Below are positions 1 to 12,636 of a stretch of 64,000 nucleotides of DNA, piece after piece. The notes under the pieces are model-generated. The model was not told where the DNA came from. It searched no databases and saw nothing but the letters and a program-made list of their open reading frames with translations. Source of the DNA: Lycium barbarum (Eukaryota > Streptophyta > Magnoliopsida > Solanales > Solanaceae); NCBI RefSeq assembly GCF_019175385.1, contig NC_083337.1:45484938-45548937 (forward strand). The letters are read 5' to 3'. Position 1 is the stretch's first letter, and each line of letters begins with the position of its first letter. The position numbers and the translations under genes are program-made.

Positions 1-1340
1 ATGGATTTTGAGCGCGCTATAGTTAATACTTGATATCAATAATATTACTGTAGATTGGGAAGCCCGGGATCCGGTTTGTGGTAAGCTTGGCTACGGTTGA
101 TCTACGACAGGTATGTAAAGTTAACCCTTCTTTCTTTTTGGCATGATCTTTATGAAACGAACAGACGATGTGTATATGATTCCAAAGAAGTTCCTATTCT
201 TAGAGCCACTAGGATGGCTAATGTTCTTGATTTCTAAGAGCTATTTCATTATGTCTTGATACGTGTATATGATTCCAAAAGTTCTATTTCGATATAATCC
301 ATAGTGATATTTGAAAGGTACTTGATATGACTATTGTCTTGATTTTCAAATGATAGTTCGTTTTGATTATTCTATTGAGTCTCAAATATGATTTAATTTG
401 CATATGGTTGCTCACTACTCTACTCGTGCATGCCTGAATATGTCTTTCACTGAGTCCCGGGCCAGGATACGTTTTCGTGCACAGTTTCACTGCATTGTTC
501 ACCGAGTCTCTCACTAGAGGGCCGGGTACGGTATATATATATATATATGATGGTGTTATGATGTGTTTATGGCGCCAACGATAATATGTGGCGACCTTAT
601 TCACCGAGTCCCATAATGGGCCGGGTATGATATATGATATTGACATGCATGATTTATGTTTCAAAAGGCAAGTGTTTTGGTATTCTGGATGTTCTACTTG
701 TCTCCTGTACTCCCTATTTCACTATGATTCTCTTTACTGTATTTCATGCTTTATATACTCAGTACATATTCCGTACTAACCCCCTTTCTTCGGGGGGCTG
801 CATTTCATGCCCGCAGGTACAGATAGTCGGTTTGGTGACCCTCCAGCATAGGACTTCTACTCAGCTGTCTTGGAGAGCTCCGTTGTTCCAGAGCCTAGAC
901 TTTTGGTACAGATCTTATGATGTATACGTATATGTTTATCCTGGGGTACAGCGGGGCCCTGTCCCGTCATATTTCACTATCGATACTCTTAGAGGTCTGT
1001 AGACATATGTGTGGGTTGTGTATAAGTTCTGTTCAGCTGTGTCTATACGATGTGCTATGATATGATGTTCGTCTGTAGTGGCAGCCTTGTCGGCTTGCAT
1101 ATGATATTGATAGGTAGTGGCAGCCTTGTCGGCTTGCGTATCATTTTATGATTTGATTAGTTGTGACTCCTCAGGAGATAGTTTATCTGGATATGTATAT
1201 ACGTGACGACGTTATGAACCTTGGAGTTCTTTTACAAGTTCCCATATTTTTCTTAGATTCAGTTTGACTATATCCAACAGGTACGTATACGAGTGTCCAG
1301 GTCGGGCACTAGTCATGGCCCACGGGGTTGGGTCGTGACA
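1..1340 (+). repeat. 5' LTR (right-hand half) of the first element
   Basis: Near-identical to 6567-7913 and ends in GGGTCGTGACA directly before the primer-binding site. It contains imperfect palindromic blocks (CCGAGTCCC next to GGGCCGGGTA) around 480-620. It also has a duplicated unit reading TGGCAGCCTTGTCGGCTTGC near 1080-1140, which occurs once in the 3' copy. Confidence 0.88.
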
Positions 1341-4300
1341 AAAGTTGTATCAGAGCAGTTCATCCTCGGAGTGTCTACAGACCGTGTCTAGTAGAGTCTT
1401 GTTTATCGGTGTGTTGTGCACCACATCTATAAACAGGAAGCTACAGGACATTTAGAATGTTACCTTTCTTTCATATCTAAGATCGTGCGATAGAGCCCAA
1501 CCATAGGAAATGAAATTCCTTACACTAACCTTTGATTTCAGCTGAAGAAGGACATCGACAGAAGAAAGTGACTGATGATATTAGAAGCTACACAGTACAC
1601 AGGTAAGCAACGGTGCGAAAGAGGCATGTCGGATAGGGTAAGATTATTGAGGTATGATTGAAATGTAAAGTTGAGGAATGAAAGAGAAGGTTGATACAAA
1701 GGTCTAACAGGACGGATCGTTAAAGGATCAGGTACGTCTCGAGGTGCGATATGTGAGGTAAGTTTCGACACCTTTATACTTTTTACTTGAAATTGGGAGC
1801 CCTATGTGGCTATGATACGATATTATATATACGTATATATGTTGGCCCTGTGAGGCATTGTTGGTATTTCCTGCGTGCAGGTTTTGGGATAGTAAGAAGT
1901 GCAGAGGACACTCTGCCCAAATTTTCCCAGAAATAGAAAAAAGAGAATGAGATATAAGTTCATAATATGTCTTGAAGGTCGATACCGATTGGGTAAATTT
2001 ATTATGTTAGATTAAATCTTTAAGAGATACCCTCCATGTCATCCGTAAGAGGCACCATTCTTACTTGGGAAATTTTATTTCGAAGAAGCATATATGAGCA
2101 GCAAAGTTTGGAATTCATTTGAACGGACCAGAATACTCTCTAGCCACATTTTTACCTTAGAAAAGCTCATGTTGAAGGGCAAAATACGTCCAGCAATTAA
2201 GTTTCACTTTTATTGAAACGTACAAAGCATACAGCAAATATTTTATGAACTAAATAATTTGTTCACGACTCAAGAATAAATCTGGAGGTAAACCATGTGA
2301 ATCAAGCACTAGAAGCCCTGTGGTGCTTGTTAGATTCTAGTTTTCTTCTTGTGGTGGTTGGAGAATGCCTCATGGTGACATTTTATTAGTTATTAATAAA
2401 CTAATTGGAGATGGAATTTGTGGAAGGAAAATTCAAACTTGTGGGCTGTCTAGGATCATGTGTTTCATATGTTGATGAAATGCTAGGATAATTCGGAAGG
2501 GCTTGTGATACTAAGGGATGATTTAGAAAAAGGTGGCAAATCTTAACAAAACATTTTATTGAGATATCGAGTGAACTGATAAGTAGGGATAAATTATGAC
2601 GAGTTTACAGTTAAAAGGAGTAATAGTATTATTGAGATAAAAGTACGGAGGAGGAAGAATTATGACAAATTATGTAGTTATTGATAAGACAGCTTGTGAG
2701 ATATTAAGGATAAGATTGATCAGAAAGGGTGAAGGGTTAAATACGCCTGCTCCACAGAGTGCAATTAAAACATAGTAAGAATCGTGAATAAGGTTAGGGA
2801 GTGTTATGTTATAGGATGGATTACGAACAGGATATAATGTGAATACCATAAGGATTGTTATAGAAATGAGTAAAGCCTAGCAAGGAAGTAACTAAAGGAT
2901 ATGATGTGATCAGCGTGAAACGGAAAAGCAAATATAGAACAAAAAAAAAGATTTACAAAGTCCTATAGGGAAAGTTCAGAATAGAGATCAAGTGGTAACG
3001 AAAGTGAAAGCGAGCACGGGGAGAGAAGGAGTTAATAGAAGGAAGAAGATAAGAAGAAAGCGAGTGGGATTACAGTGTAGCAATGTGTTATGACGTGTAT
3101 AGCTGAGAAAATGAGTAATATAAGCGACAGAATTGTGAAAGACCGAACTAAAGGAAGATGAGCAACGGGACAGAATGAATGCCAGAAATGACTGGTATGA
3201 TAAGAACAAATAGGGATGAACAGAACATACTTTGAAAATGAGAAAGGGGTTATGTAGAAGTAGTGTTTTCCGAAGGATATGGGAGTAGCATGAGATTCCT
3301 CGTGCACAAAATAAAATATGGACATACACTAGAGAAATGAAAGGAATACTAAAGGAAGCACTCAAGACAGACATAATTAATTGAGTATGAGTATACGATA
3401 AAAGGGAAATATATAGCTACAAAATTAAGGTGGAGTATGACGAGAAGGTGATAAGACAAGACCACTATTAAAACGAATTTGATATGATTTTGAGTAAGTT
3501 AGAAGTTAGCGTTGGGTAAACAACAAGGGTGAAATAGCGTAAGGCATAAAGGAATACTGCGTGTATGTGACTTCACCTCGAAAATAGTGGAATCCTTAAA
3601 GGACAGGGATTGTGGATTTGCGAAACAACTGACGTATTGTGAATTTATTAGAAGAAACAGATGATATCTGTTGGGATAAAGATAGTGTTATAGGAAAGCT
3701 TGGGACACTTATCATCAGAATATAAGTGCTACCTAATTGAGAATTTGAAACGACTATAAGCACTAGCTAATTACTGATCGGAATAAATGGAATGTGGCTT
3801 TGGTTAAGGTTTCGTACGTGGGGAATCAAAGTTATAAATGATAAAAAAAAGGCATCGATATGGTATAAGTACAACCCCAAAGGGGGGGAAGCGGGTGAAA
3901 GCAAAGTAAGTATAAATGGAAACAATTGACACTGAAATATATTTGATATAAATGCTTAAATTTCAATTGAGATCCCTTGCTGAAACAAGTTAATAAGCTC
4001 TGATAGCCAGCAATGAATGGATAGAAGAAAGGATGGTATTTGAGACAAGACTAAGGATCAAATGTAAGGATTCTGTATAATATGACATTAGAAAGTGAAT
4101 GCTTATAAAAAGGAAGAATACGACAAGAAAATGGTAACGAGTAGCTTAAGAGATATTATAAAGGATAGCAACGCTATACTGGATTAGAGGTTAAGGCATT
4201 GGCAATAGGGTTTCTTGCTAATGATACTGTAACTTATAAGTAGCAAAGGAGGAAGGACAAGAAATCTCCTATAGTAGGATATGAGAAAATCAAATGGTGA

Positions 4301-5278
4301 ATAAGGAAAGGGGAAGGAACATGACAAGATAAACCGCAAGTGAGTTCTAGTACAAATAAGATATGCAAAACAGAATAAACCAGGAGAGGGGAAAACTATG
4401 ACTAAGATTGAATATACTCTATACAAGTTGTACAAGAATAGTTATGCAATCTATGAATATTTCTATGCTAAAAATGAGACCAAGTGAGTACTTGATAAGA
4501 AGAGTAAGGATTTAGTAATAACAATGTGGTTACGATATTTTGGATACATTAGGGAAAGGTGTAAGATGGTTTGAACCCAAGTACCGAGATGAAATTAGTA
4601 CTGAGGGAAAAAACCATAGTTAAGGACTAGTTATATCAATTGAAAGATATAAGAGAAGAATATAGGGTCTGCATAAAGACTAGCGAGGCGACGCTAAGGT
4701 ATTTTTCGGGCTGATTTGAGCCCCTACACATACTCTTGTAAAGATTGCAGCACAATGCGTGATAGAAAAACTAAGAGTAAAATCAGAGTAAAGAAGCAAT
4801 AGAAGGGTTTGAATTAATAATAAAGAAACAACACGAAATAATATGTCTAAAGTGTTATAGGTTGGACTAAGTGAAATTGTGAAATGGTTTAAGCGAGATA
4901 ACCAGAACGAGCTGGTTAAGACAGTGAATTTATATGACAAAAATAAATTAAAAAATTCAGAATTATACCAGTTGGTGATAGACAGATTACAGAGCATTTA
5001 TGTAAAGTTATTATGAGGGAACTCCAGTGCTACTTGATAGCCAACTCTAAAGATCGAGATTAAGAGCTAAAAGGTAAAGTGACAGTGAAAGTCGAGAAGT
5101 GAGATATGATATTAGTAATGGACACGAGTAATGATATTAGTAATGGACACGAGGTTATTCCCCAAGCGTATATGTGGTTAAAGTGATAGTACACATGTAT
5201 CGTAAGGATTTGAAGTTAAACCAATCTAAGAAAATAAGTTTTGTCGAGGTTCGAAATTTATTTGATAAAATACGATCC
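1341..5278 (+). other. Non-coding internal domain of the first element
   Basis: After the primer-binding site comes a short leader similar to the leader before gag in the autonomous element at 18102-23102. The rest is long purine-rich sequence with no sense-strand gag, protease, reverse transcriptase or integrase signature. Matches to the interior of the 30182-40306 element can be followed, for example 5008-5070 against the complement of about 33645-33705. Long open frames on the opposite strand (such as 2988-3374) are rich in Phe, Ser and Leu because that strand is pyrimidine-rich. They are not taken as genes. Confidence 0.7.
1345..1356 (+). other. Primer-binding site (tRNA-iMet type)
   Basis: TTGTATCAGAGC, four bases after the LTR end, differs at one base from TGGTATCAGAGC, the usual initiator-Met tRNA complement in plant LTR elements. 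It fixes the plus orientation of the element. Confidence 0.8.
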
Positions 5279-7102
5279 AAGCTATAAAATCCTGTATTTT
5301 CGGACTAGAAAATTGAATCGTCCAACAGGAGCAAATTTACCCAAGCCCAGAGAATTCGATCATATCCAAGGATGAAAATCAAGAGCTCGGTGTATACAAG
5401 GAATGAAGTCCCAAAATTATTTAGAACGAAAAAGTGTGACGACGGTGATTGAAAATAATATTTTATGTGTGAAAAATGAGGCTATGGACCATGTTACACT
5501 ACATGATTATTATAATGAGTATATGAAGTATGTTAAAAATGATTACTAATTAAGTGAATCGAGATCAAGAAATTAATCATATGTGTAATTGAGTAAATTG
5601 GGGATCATGGTGGAAGTAAATAAATCAATTGGAATAGTTGGATAATTTTTAGGATAGACACATGTCCCTGTGACTCATGGCTAGGTGGAAGAAAGTTGAT
5701 GTGTGTGCTTGCATTTATATAAGTGATGGCACCTTTAAGTGATTAGTGTCAAATTGTAGGCCATAGAGACCCCACGTTTAAGGACAAGGATGTATTGCAA
5801 CCTATATCAGTTATGTTGCAATTTATTTAAGGAAAGATGACGTTGCATATATATATTTAACAAGCAGCACCATATTTATATTATTGAAGGAATAGCAACA
5901 GCTCACAAAGAAAGGAACAGCAACGTCCTTGCTCATTCTCTTTTTGGAAAAAAAATCATTTTCTTTCCTTTTTACTTATAAAAAAAATGGGTGGTGCACG
6001 TTGGTATTTATATATAGATACATATACAAATTTCAAAACATATAAAATTGAGAAATATCTCCTTATCATATGGGCAGCAACGTTATTCAATTTCGTTTCT
6101 CCTCTCCTAGGTATATTTAAATTCATCCAGGTCATAGTTATATTGTGGGATGAGAAATACGAAAATTATACCGTAAATCGTATTTGATCTTGTTGGTTGC
6201 TTATGGGCTGTATGTTGGACTGTTTTGTGAGTTAGGTGGACGTTGGTATGGGTGGGAATTTATTTATATAGAATGAATAAGATGTTCTTGAGGTTGTTAT
6301 ATACGTCCATGTGTTTATGAAAAGAACTGATGGAAGATTTGTCTATATAGATTTGGACTAAAACTCGAGGAAAGAGATTTTGTGTTCTTGAATTAGTTCA
6401 AAAGGGATTATGGCATAATTCTTACTTAGTTTGATATGGCAACTTGTATGTACGATTGTTGCTAATGTTGTTACCATTGATTTGAAGTTGCTTAAAGTTG
6501 GATTGGAGTGGGTAACATAGGGGAGGTGCTGCCCGAATTTTATTAAGTAACGTGCTAGCTTAGGCTATGGATTTTGAGCGCGCTATAGTTAATACTTGAT
6601 ATCAATAATATTACTGTAGATTGGGAAGCCCGGGATCCGGTTTGTGGTAAGCTTGGCTACGGTTGATCTACGACAGGTATGTAAAGTTAACCCTTCTTTC
6701 TTTTTGGCATGATCTTTATGAAACGAACAGACGATGTGTATATGATTCCAAAGAAGTTCCTATTCTTAGAGCCACTAGGATGGCTAATGTTCTTGATTTC
6801 TAAGAGCTATTTCATTATGTCTTGATACGTGTATATGATTCCAAAAGTTCTATTTCGATATAATCCATAGTGATATTTGAAAGGTACTTGATATGACTAT
6901 TGTCTTGATTTTCAAATGATAGTTCGTTTTGATTATTCTATTGAGTCTCAAATATGATTTAATTTGCATATGGTTGCTCACTACTCTACTCGTGCATGCC
7001 TGAATATGTCTTTCACTGAGTCCCGGGCCAGGATACGTTTTCGTGCACAGTTTCACAGCATTATTCACCGAGTCCCTCACTAGAGGGCCGAGTACGGTAT
7101 AT

Positions 7103-7149
<47 letters not shown>

Positions 7150-7913
7150 TGTTATGATGTGATGGTGTTATGATGTGTTTATGGCGCCAAGGATGATATG
7201 TGGCGACCTTATTCACCGAGTCCCATAATGGGCCAGGTATGATATATGATATTGACATGCATAATTTATGTTTCAAAAGGCAAGTGTTTTGGTATTCTGG
7301 ATGTTCTACTTGTCTCATGTACTCCCTATTTCACTATGATTCTCTTTACTGTATTTCATGCTTTATATACTCAGTATATATTCCGTACTGACCCCCTATC
7401 TTCGGGGGGCTGCATTTCATGCCCGCAGGTACAGATAGTCGGTTTGGTGACCCTCCAGCATAGGACTTCTACTCAGCTGTCTTGGAGAGCTCCGTTGTTC
7501 CGGAGCCTAGACTTTTGGTACAGATCTTATGATGTATACGTATATGTTTATCCAGGGGTACGGCGGGGCCCTGTCCCGTGATATTTCGCTATCGATACTC
7601 TTAGAGGTCTGTAGACATATGTGTGGGTTGGGTATAAGTTCTGTTCAGCTGTGTCTATACGATGTGCTATGATATGATGTTCGTCTGTAGTGGCAGCCTT
7701 GTCGTCTTGCGTATCATTTTATGATTTGATTAGTTGTGACTCCTCAGGAGATAGTTTATCTTGATATGTATATACGTGATGACGTTATGAACCTTGGAGT
7801 TCTTTTGCAAGTTCACATATTGTTCTTAGATTCAGTTTGACTATATCCAACAGGTACGTATACGAGTGTCCAGGTCGGGCACTAGTCATGGCCCACGGTT
7901 TTGGGTCGTGACA
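5279..7913 (+). repeat. 3' LTR of the first element
   Basis: The right end GGGTCGTGACA (7903-7913) is clear. The left end is placed near 5279, where TATAAAATCCTGTATTTTCGG resembles the start of related LTRs here. That start is degenerate, so it may be off by tens of bases. From 6567 on it repeats 1-1340. It includes a TA microsatellite at about 7095-7144, much longer than in the 5' copy. Confidence 0.65.
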
Positions 7914-9826
7914 ATGACTATATCAAAGGAACACATATATCCATAGAAATATCACAAGAAAGGCCACAGCGTCACCCCCTGTCAACTGTGCTATATATAT
8001 ACACATCATAACAAAGGCCACAGCGTCACCTCCGGTCAACTGTGCCATACATATACACATCACAACAAAGGCCACAACGCACCCCCTATCAACTGTGCCA
8101 TATATATACACATCACAACAAATGCCACAGCACACCCCTAGTCAACTGTGCCATATATATACACATCACAACAAAGGCCACAACACACCCACTGTCAATA
8201 GTGCCATATATATACACATCACAACAAAGGCCATAGCACACCCCCCGTCAACTGTGCCATATATATACACATCACGACAAGGGCCACAGCATCACCCCCT
8301 GTTAACTTGGCCTTGTAATACACAACAAAGGTCATAGCGTCACCCCCTGTCAATTGTGCCTTATATATACATGAAGAATGAAAATGAGTGCAGTGCATAA
8401 TCAAAATGAAATAATAGAGCCTCTCTGTAATGTCACAAAATAGCCATATACATATATTATACTCATGGCATGCATAGGTTTCAAATGAAAACTATCGCTC
8501 TATCCCACCATGGAGGAACAATTTATAAGGTGAGATCAACAACAATGAAATAAATCAAGAAAATCATGAAATAGCTTAACATTTTCACATCATCGTTGAA
8601 ATCATATTTGAGACCTTTAAGCATAAAATCATCCTTAACGTAATCCTCATAAAAATTCTCATTCTTAACATCATAAGAAGCTTTAAGAGTCATAAACTTC
8701 TAGCTTGTGAAATCAAGGACGTTATGAAAACACTTATGGACTCATACCATAGGAATCATTCCTTTGAAAGAAAGGGACGAACCTTAACATACCTGTTCAA
8801 CTTCCTACTTGTTACGCTTATCCGCCCGAGAATGTAAATCTACATTCGAGAGCAATTACACTAACGTTAGACTCATCACGGTACACTTGTCCTAAGTTTT
8901 CAAATTAAACTATTTTATATCCTGCCGGGAATCGGGCAGCATCCCCCCTGTTTATATGCCTAGCCCGAAATCTCAATTCAGCAACCAAAAACAACAACAA
9001 CCATACCAACATCAATAATATCATTTCCAACACCAATATGTACCATAAAACAGCACACACGCTGTTTTCCAACTTCCATAACTAACAAACTTACTACACA
9101 ATTATTTAACGACTTTGTCTCCGATAATAAGCCTTAAATAATACCAAAAGAGAAAGATTCATACTTTTTTTTCTTGTTAAGAAAGAAATATCCTCAATAT
9201 CCACGCTAAAATGCATCGCAAAACAATACTATAATCACAACCATGCGTTATCCGGACCTAAACTAATATTCCATCACTTGAAAATTGCTCACTTTTTGGT
9301 ACTCTCACTCTCCCTACTGATTTCTGGAAATTTTTTGACTAAAATCTGGTGAAAAAGGGGATTTTTACTCCTTATATAAGGGTCAAATTCGGGTCGGGGT
9401 CACTGTAGCAGTACTGTAGCACGCGTTTCTGCTTTGTCAGCCGAAGTTGTAACGTCCATATTTCTCTACTCTGATGTCCTATCGACCAGCGGTTTATTGA
9501 ATTGGAAACTATACTCGACGAACTTCATTTTAGGATTTTGTTTCACTTCAACAAACTTCATATGCGAAGAGATATTCGTCCCCCAAGTTGGACCAAAACT
9601 TTCACACACAAACTTCACCCATCCTTTCTCCAAAGTCGTACTACTCCATTACTTCCACTCATTTCCTTATAAAACCTTCCGGTATACCTTATATACATCC
9701 TTCACTCATTAAATATACTTAATAATGCTTGCTCCTTACATTCCAAAGTGGTTTTACTTAACCATAACTCAACATACTTATGTTTCAAATTTGATAAGTG
9801 CTTCTTCGAAGATACGGGGTGTAACA
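7914..9826 (-). repeat. LTR fragment (same family as 12637-15288), minus orientation
   Basis: Sequence from about 8480 to the end GATACGGGGTGTAACA at 9826 matches the right part of the LTR at 12637-15288. Both carry GTCACTGTAGCA-type repeats and both end GGGGTGTAACA. In plus coordinates that is the complement of an LTR start. The left part is missing because the first element is inserted here and the window begins. No adjacent primer-binding or polypurine site is seen, so this looks like a solo LTR or remnant. Confidence 0.7.
7951..8370. repeat. 53-bp tandem array, about 8 copies
   Basis: The unit is roughly CAACAAAGGCCACAGC, then CACCCCCTGTCAACTGTGCC, then a TATATACACATCA stretch. The GCCATATATA-type start recurs near 7990, 8044, 8098, 8151, 8204, 8257, 8310 and 8359, so the period is 53-54 bp. 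The first six copies are well conserved and the last two are degenerate. Open frames across it only reflect the repeat. It lies inside an LTR remnant and is a local expansion, not a CRISPR array: there are no constant-repeat and variable-spacer pairs. Confidence 0.85.
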
Positions 9827-11226
9827 CCCACATAATCAAAAATCATACAAGCCTAATTGGATCACAACTCCACACCATGTCCGAAGACCTACCTTGCTTT
9901 CCCCGTCAATACTATGTAACATATACGAATCGCTAATCAAAGCCTACCTAAAGTACGCAATAGCCTGCCTCAATGCCGAGCACGAGCCTCAAACAGTCAA
10001 ACTTGGGCCTTCCCCTTCTGGAGTGCTTCCGAACGCTCAAAGTCTAAAAATCAAACGATCTACATTAGACTACGAATCAAATGATATAAATATTGCCATA
10101 CTTTTAGGAAGCCGCAAATTAACCCTAAACGTGACTACGACTTTAGAAAGGGTAAAATGGGAAGTTATAGGTTGGAAAAGGTCAATCCCAAGTTTTATAA
10201 TTTCAATTATTCATAATCAATACCAATTAGTTCTCAATATGCCGTAATTTCATCAATAGGCAAAAAACCCCAAATTAGAAAGGAACCCTAGTTTCCATGA
10301 CTTTGATTCTTAAAATAAAGGAAGATTCAAGCCTAGAAGCTAATTACTCAATGATTAGATGGTAGAAATCAACAAATAAAACAATATAACCCAATTAGAT
10401 TAAGAGAGATTTACAATCAACAACCTAGGGTTCATAAACCCATGTTCCCCAAATAGCTCATTAACTACCATGGATTCAATTCTGATCTTAGAAAAGTCAT
10501 AAAGAGAGGAGTAGGAACTTACCAAGGAAGATTCTACCCCATAAGCTCTATACATCACCCACATAAACACTATTTAGGTTAAGACATTGAGAATCGATTG
10601 AATGATTCTTTTCAATGATTTTCGCATCCGCGTACACCCTGTCCGCGGATGCGGACTCACTTCTGCGAAAAGGCCTCTACCTCTGTAGAACCATTTAACC
10701 ACATCATTACTCGTGTCTGCGGGCCAAGTCCCATGTGGGCGAACCCGCAGATGCGAACCCATTCTCGCAGAAAGGGGACATAAGAAAAAATCTGGTTTTC
10801 ACCAAGTTCAACCCAAAATCCCGACATCTATCTGAGACCTCATGGACATAAACCGAACATGCAGACACAAGTAAAAACATACTATAAGCTCAACAGTAGC
10901 CCCAAAATTCCCAACGAAGGTCATTTTGACCCGATCAACCCCCAAAACTCCAAAGACAAATTTTCAACCAAAGAGTTAAAACGTTCTCGAGTGCCTCGAG
11001 AACCGAACCAATCACTCCACCAAGTCATAAACGACCCTCCAGAGCTCACGGAATGAAAAAAATTCTTAAAAAGGTCTGTTTACCCAAAAATCAACTATTA
11101 GTCAAATGTTTTCACTTAAGGGTTTTAATTCTCTCAGATCTTACTAAACCTCGCTTGAAGACCTCAAGAACAGGGTCGACGGGATAAAATGGCCAAGACG
11201 CGCATAACGACCGAACGGTCGTTACA
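9827..11226 (-). repeat. LTR fragment of the 46609-58085 element family, minus orientation
   Basis: Its middle matches the LTR at 55453-58085, for example CTCAATGCCGAGCACGAGCC against CTCAATGTCGAGAAGGTGCC, and it has the same order of later blocks. It ends GGTCGTTACA at 11226. The last bases form a palindrome (TAACGACCG, AA, CGGTCGTTA at 11205-11224). The left portion is cut by the LTR ending at 9826. Confidence 0.7.
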
Positions 11227-11966
11227 GTACCGGGAGATGGAAAAGTCCTTGCATTGCATTCACTTGCATATCTGTACATTCTATTAATTTCCTTGTTGTA
11301 TGAGTTATTTATTTGATGTTTGGACGACCTTATATGTCGTTTGGATACTTCATGGACTCAAGGATTTAGATGCTTTATCTAGGCTTGTAACGGAAGATTT
11401 TTGTATGGATTATGATTATTATTACTTTGGACTAATAGTGGTTAAGTGTGGAAGTACTTTTCGTATATCAACCCTCAACCCCATTTTCGTTAGGTTCGGT
11501 CGATAATGCTGCTGAGTACCGATTATTTTTTATACTCCCGCTACACTTGTTGCACCCTTTTGTGTGCAAACTTTATTCCTATCACGAGTGGATCTCATGA
11601 CATTGTCAATCATTGAGGAGACCATCCAGACTATTCGAGGCGAGCCTTTGGTGTGATTCACGGCACCAGATCTTCTTCAGCTATCCTTACTTTCTGTCTT
11701 TTGACTCTAGACAGTTTATGCATTTCGGGATATATTCCCAGACTTGTACTTTATCTTAGTCTGTTCTTGTACTAGTGACATCTGACTCTGGGGGTTGTAA
11801 CACTTTATTATGTTTTCTATGACAATGAACTTATTAAGACTTTAAATGACCTGGATGATTTCTTTCCGCATTTAATTCCCTTATGCATTGTCCTAACGGG
11901 TTGTGGATGGCTTACTAACTTGGTGGGAGTTAGTGCCTTCATGGCTTATCAAATTGGGTCGTGACA
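11227..11966 (+). repeat. LTR 3' part (U5 side) in plus orientation
   Basis: It starts at GTACCGGGAGATGG, which resembles 58127-58140, and ends AAATTGGGTCGTGACA at 11966. It resembles the ends of the LTRs at 43393-46387 and 58286-60750. It abuts the minus-oriented LTR ending at 11226, so this is an inverted LTR-LTR junction. Confidence 0.65.
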
Positions 11967-12602
11967 CTTAAATAGAAACATTCTTGTCTCAATTCCAATA
12001 GAACTCAAATATCGGAAAGTCAACCTTCTGTTGCATCATTGTTTCTATAAAAAGGAAGTTCACACCCATTTAGAAAGACCACTAAACATAGTTAAACGGA
12101 GATAATAATCATGAAATATATAGGAGATAAATGCATTAGTAGAAGCCAAACTGGTGCTTTCTTGTATGTTGTAGTTGTGTCCTTTTACTCACATCTAAGA
12201 GTTGTGCATAATGCATAAACTCTGATTCATCTAAATGATTTCCCTATTTTAGGTGGTAGTTATTGGTAGAAGATGTTCAGTGTCACATCGCTTTTCTTTT
12301 TCCCAACCTTATATTATATAATGTTAAATAGATATAGATTCCTTGAGCTATCTCTTGTGCCTGCAATAAATTTTCAGCTGGTCAACAAGGAATTCAGTTT
12401 TGTGGATAATATTTTATAGAGAATAGCAAATATAATAGCTAGACAATAGACAAGTTTCAAATATTTATAAAACTCGAGTAGGTGCATGCATTAAACTTGG
12501 TTTTCATGCCAAAATAGAACTAACAATTTTTCAACAAATACAATATAGATAGGACTGAGGAAAACAAACATTTATGTTTTTATAGTAACCAACAACTATT
12601 AG
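11967..12602. other. Non-LTR sequence, possibly intronic
   Basis: About 640 bp without LTR similarity. It is T-rich, with possible splice acceptors (TATTTTAG at about 12250, AATTTTCAG near 12378, CAACTATTAG at 12602). After the first acceptor the frame reads VVVIGRRCS. This resembles the VVIGRSN segment of bifunctional methylenetetrahydrofolate dehydrogenase/cyclohydrolase (FolD), but it is too short to rely on. Confidence 0.35.
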
Positions 12603-12636
12603 GAAAAAGATACAACGGTGGTCCATCGGCATAACT

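Larger units (their letters stand above)
1..7913 (+). mobile_element. Non-autonomous (LARD-like) LTR retrotransposon, 5' end cut by window
   Basis: Positions 1-1340 and 6567-7913 are near-identical direct repeats, each ending in GGGTCGTGACA, so they are the two LTRs. The left one is truncated by the window start. A tRNA-iMet-like primer-binding site follows the left copy. The internal domain (about 3.9 kb) shows no gag or pol reading frame. It is purine-rich on the sense strand and matches, in inverse orientation, the internal domain of the element at 30182-40306. With no coding capacity and a long interior it fits the large retrotransposon derivative class, which is moved by proteins of a related autonomous element. 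The LTR copies differ mainly by short tandem and TA-repeat length changes, so insertion looks fairly recent. The left flank is not in the window, so a target duplication cannot be checked. Confidence 0.85.

Noticed and set aside
2988..3374. Antisense Phe/Ser/Leu-rich frames, partly shared with 35242-35750
   Set aside because: The strand is pyrimidine-rich, which favours such frames. The two copies stay open in different registers and lengths, so DNA conservation explains them.
8042..8337. Repetitive open frames (HIYTHHN-type) over the 53-bp array
   Set aside because: They follow the tandem repeat in several frames at once and have no start or codon-use support.
7951..8370. Possible CRISPR-like array
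   Set aside because: The whole 53-bp unit is repeated, without unique spacers, in eukaryotic LTR sequence.
9827..12636. Reading 7914-9826 and 12637-15288 as the LTR pair of one element
   Set aside because: No polypurine tract follows 9826 and no primer-binding site precedes 12637. The DNA between them is LTR fragments of another family plus unique sequence.
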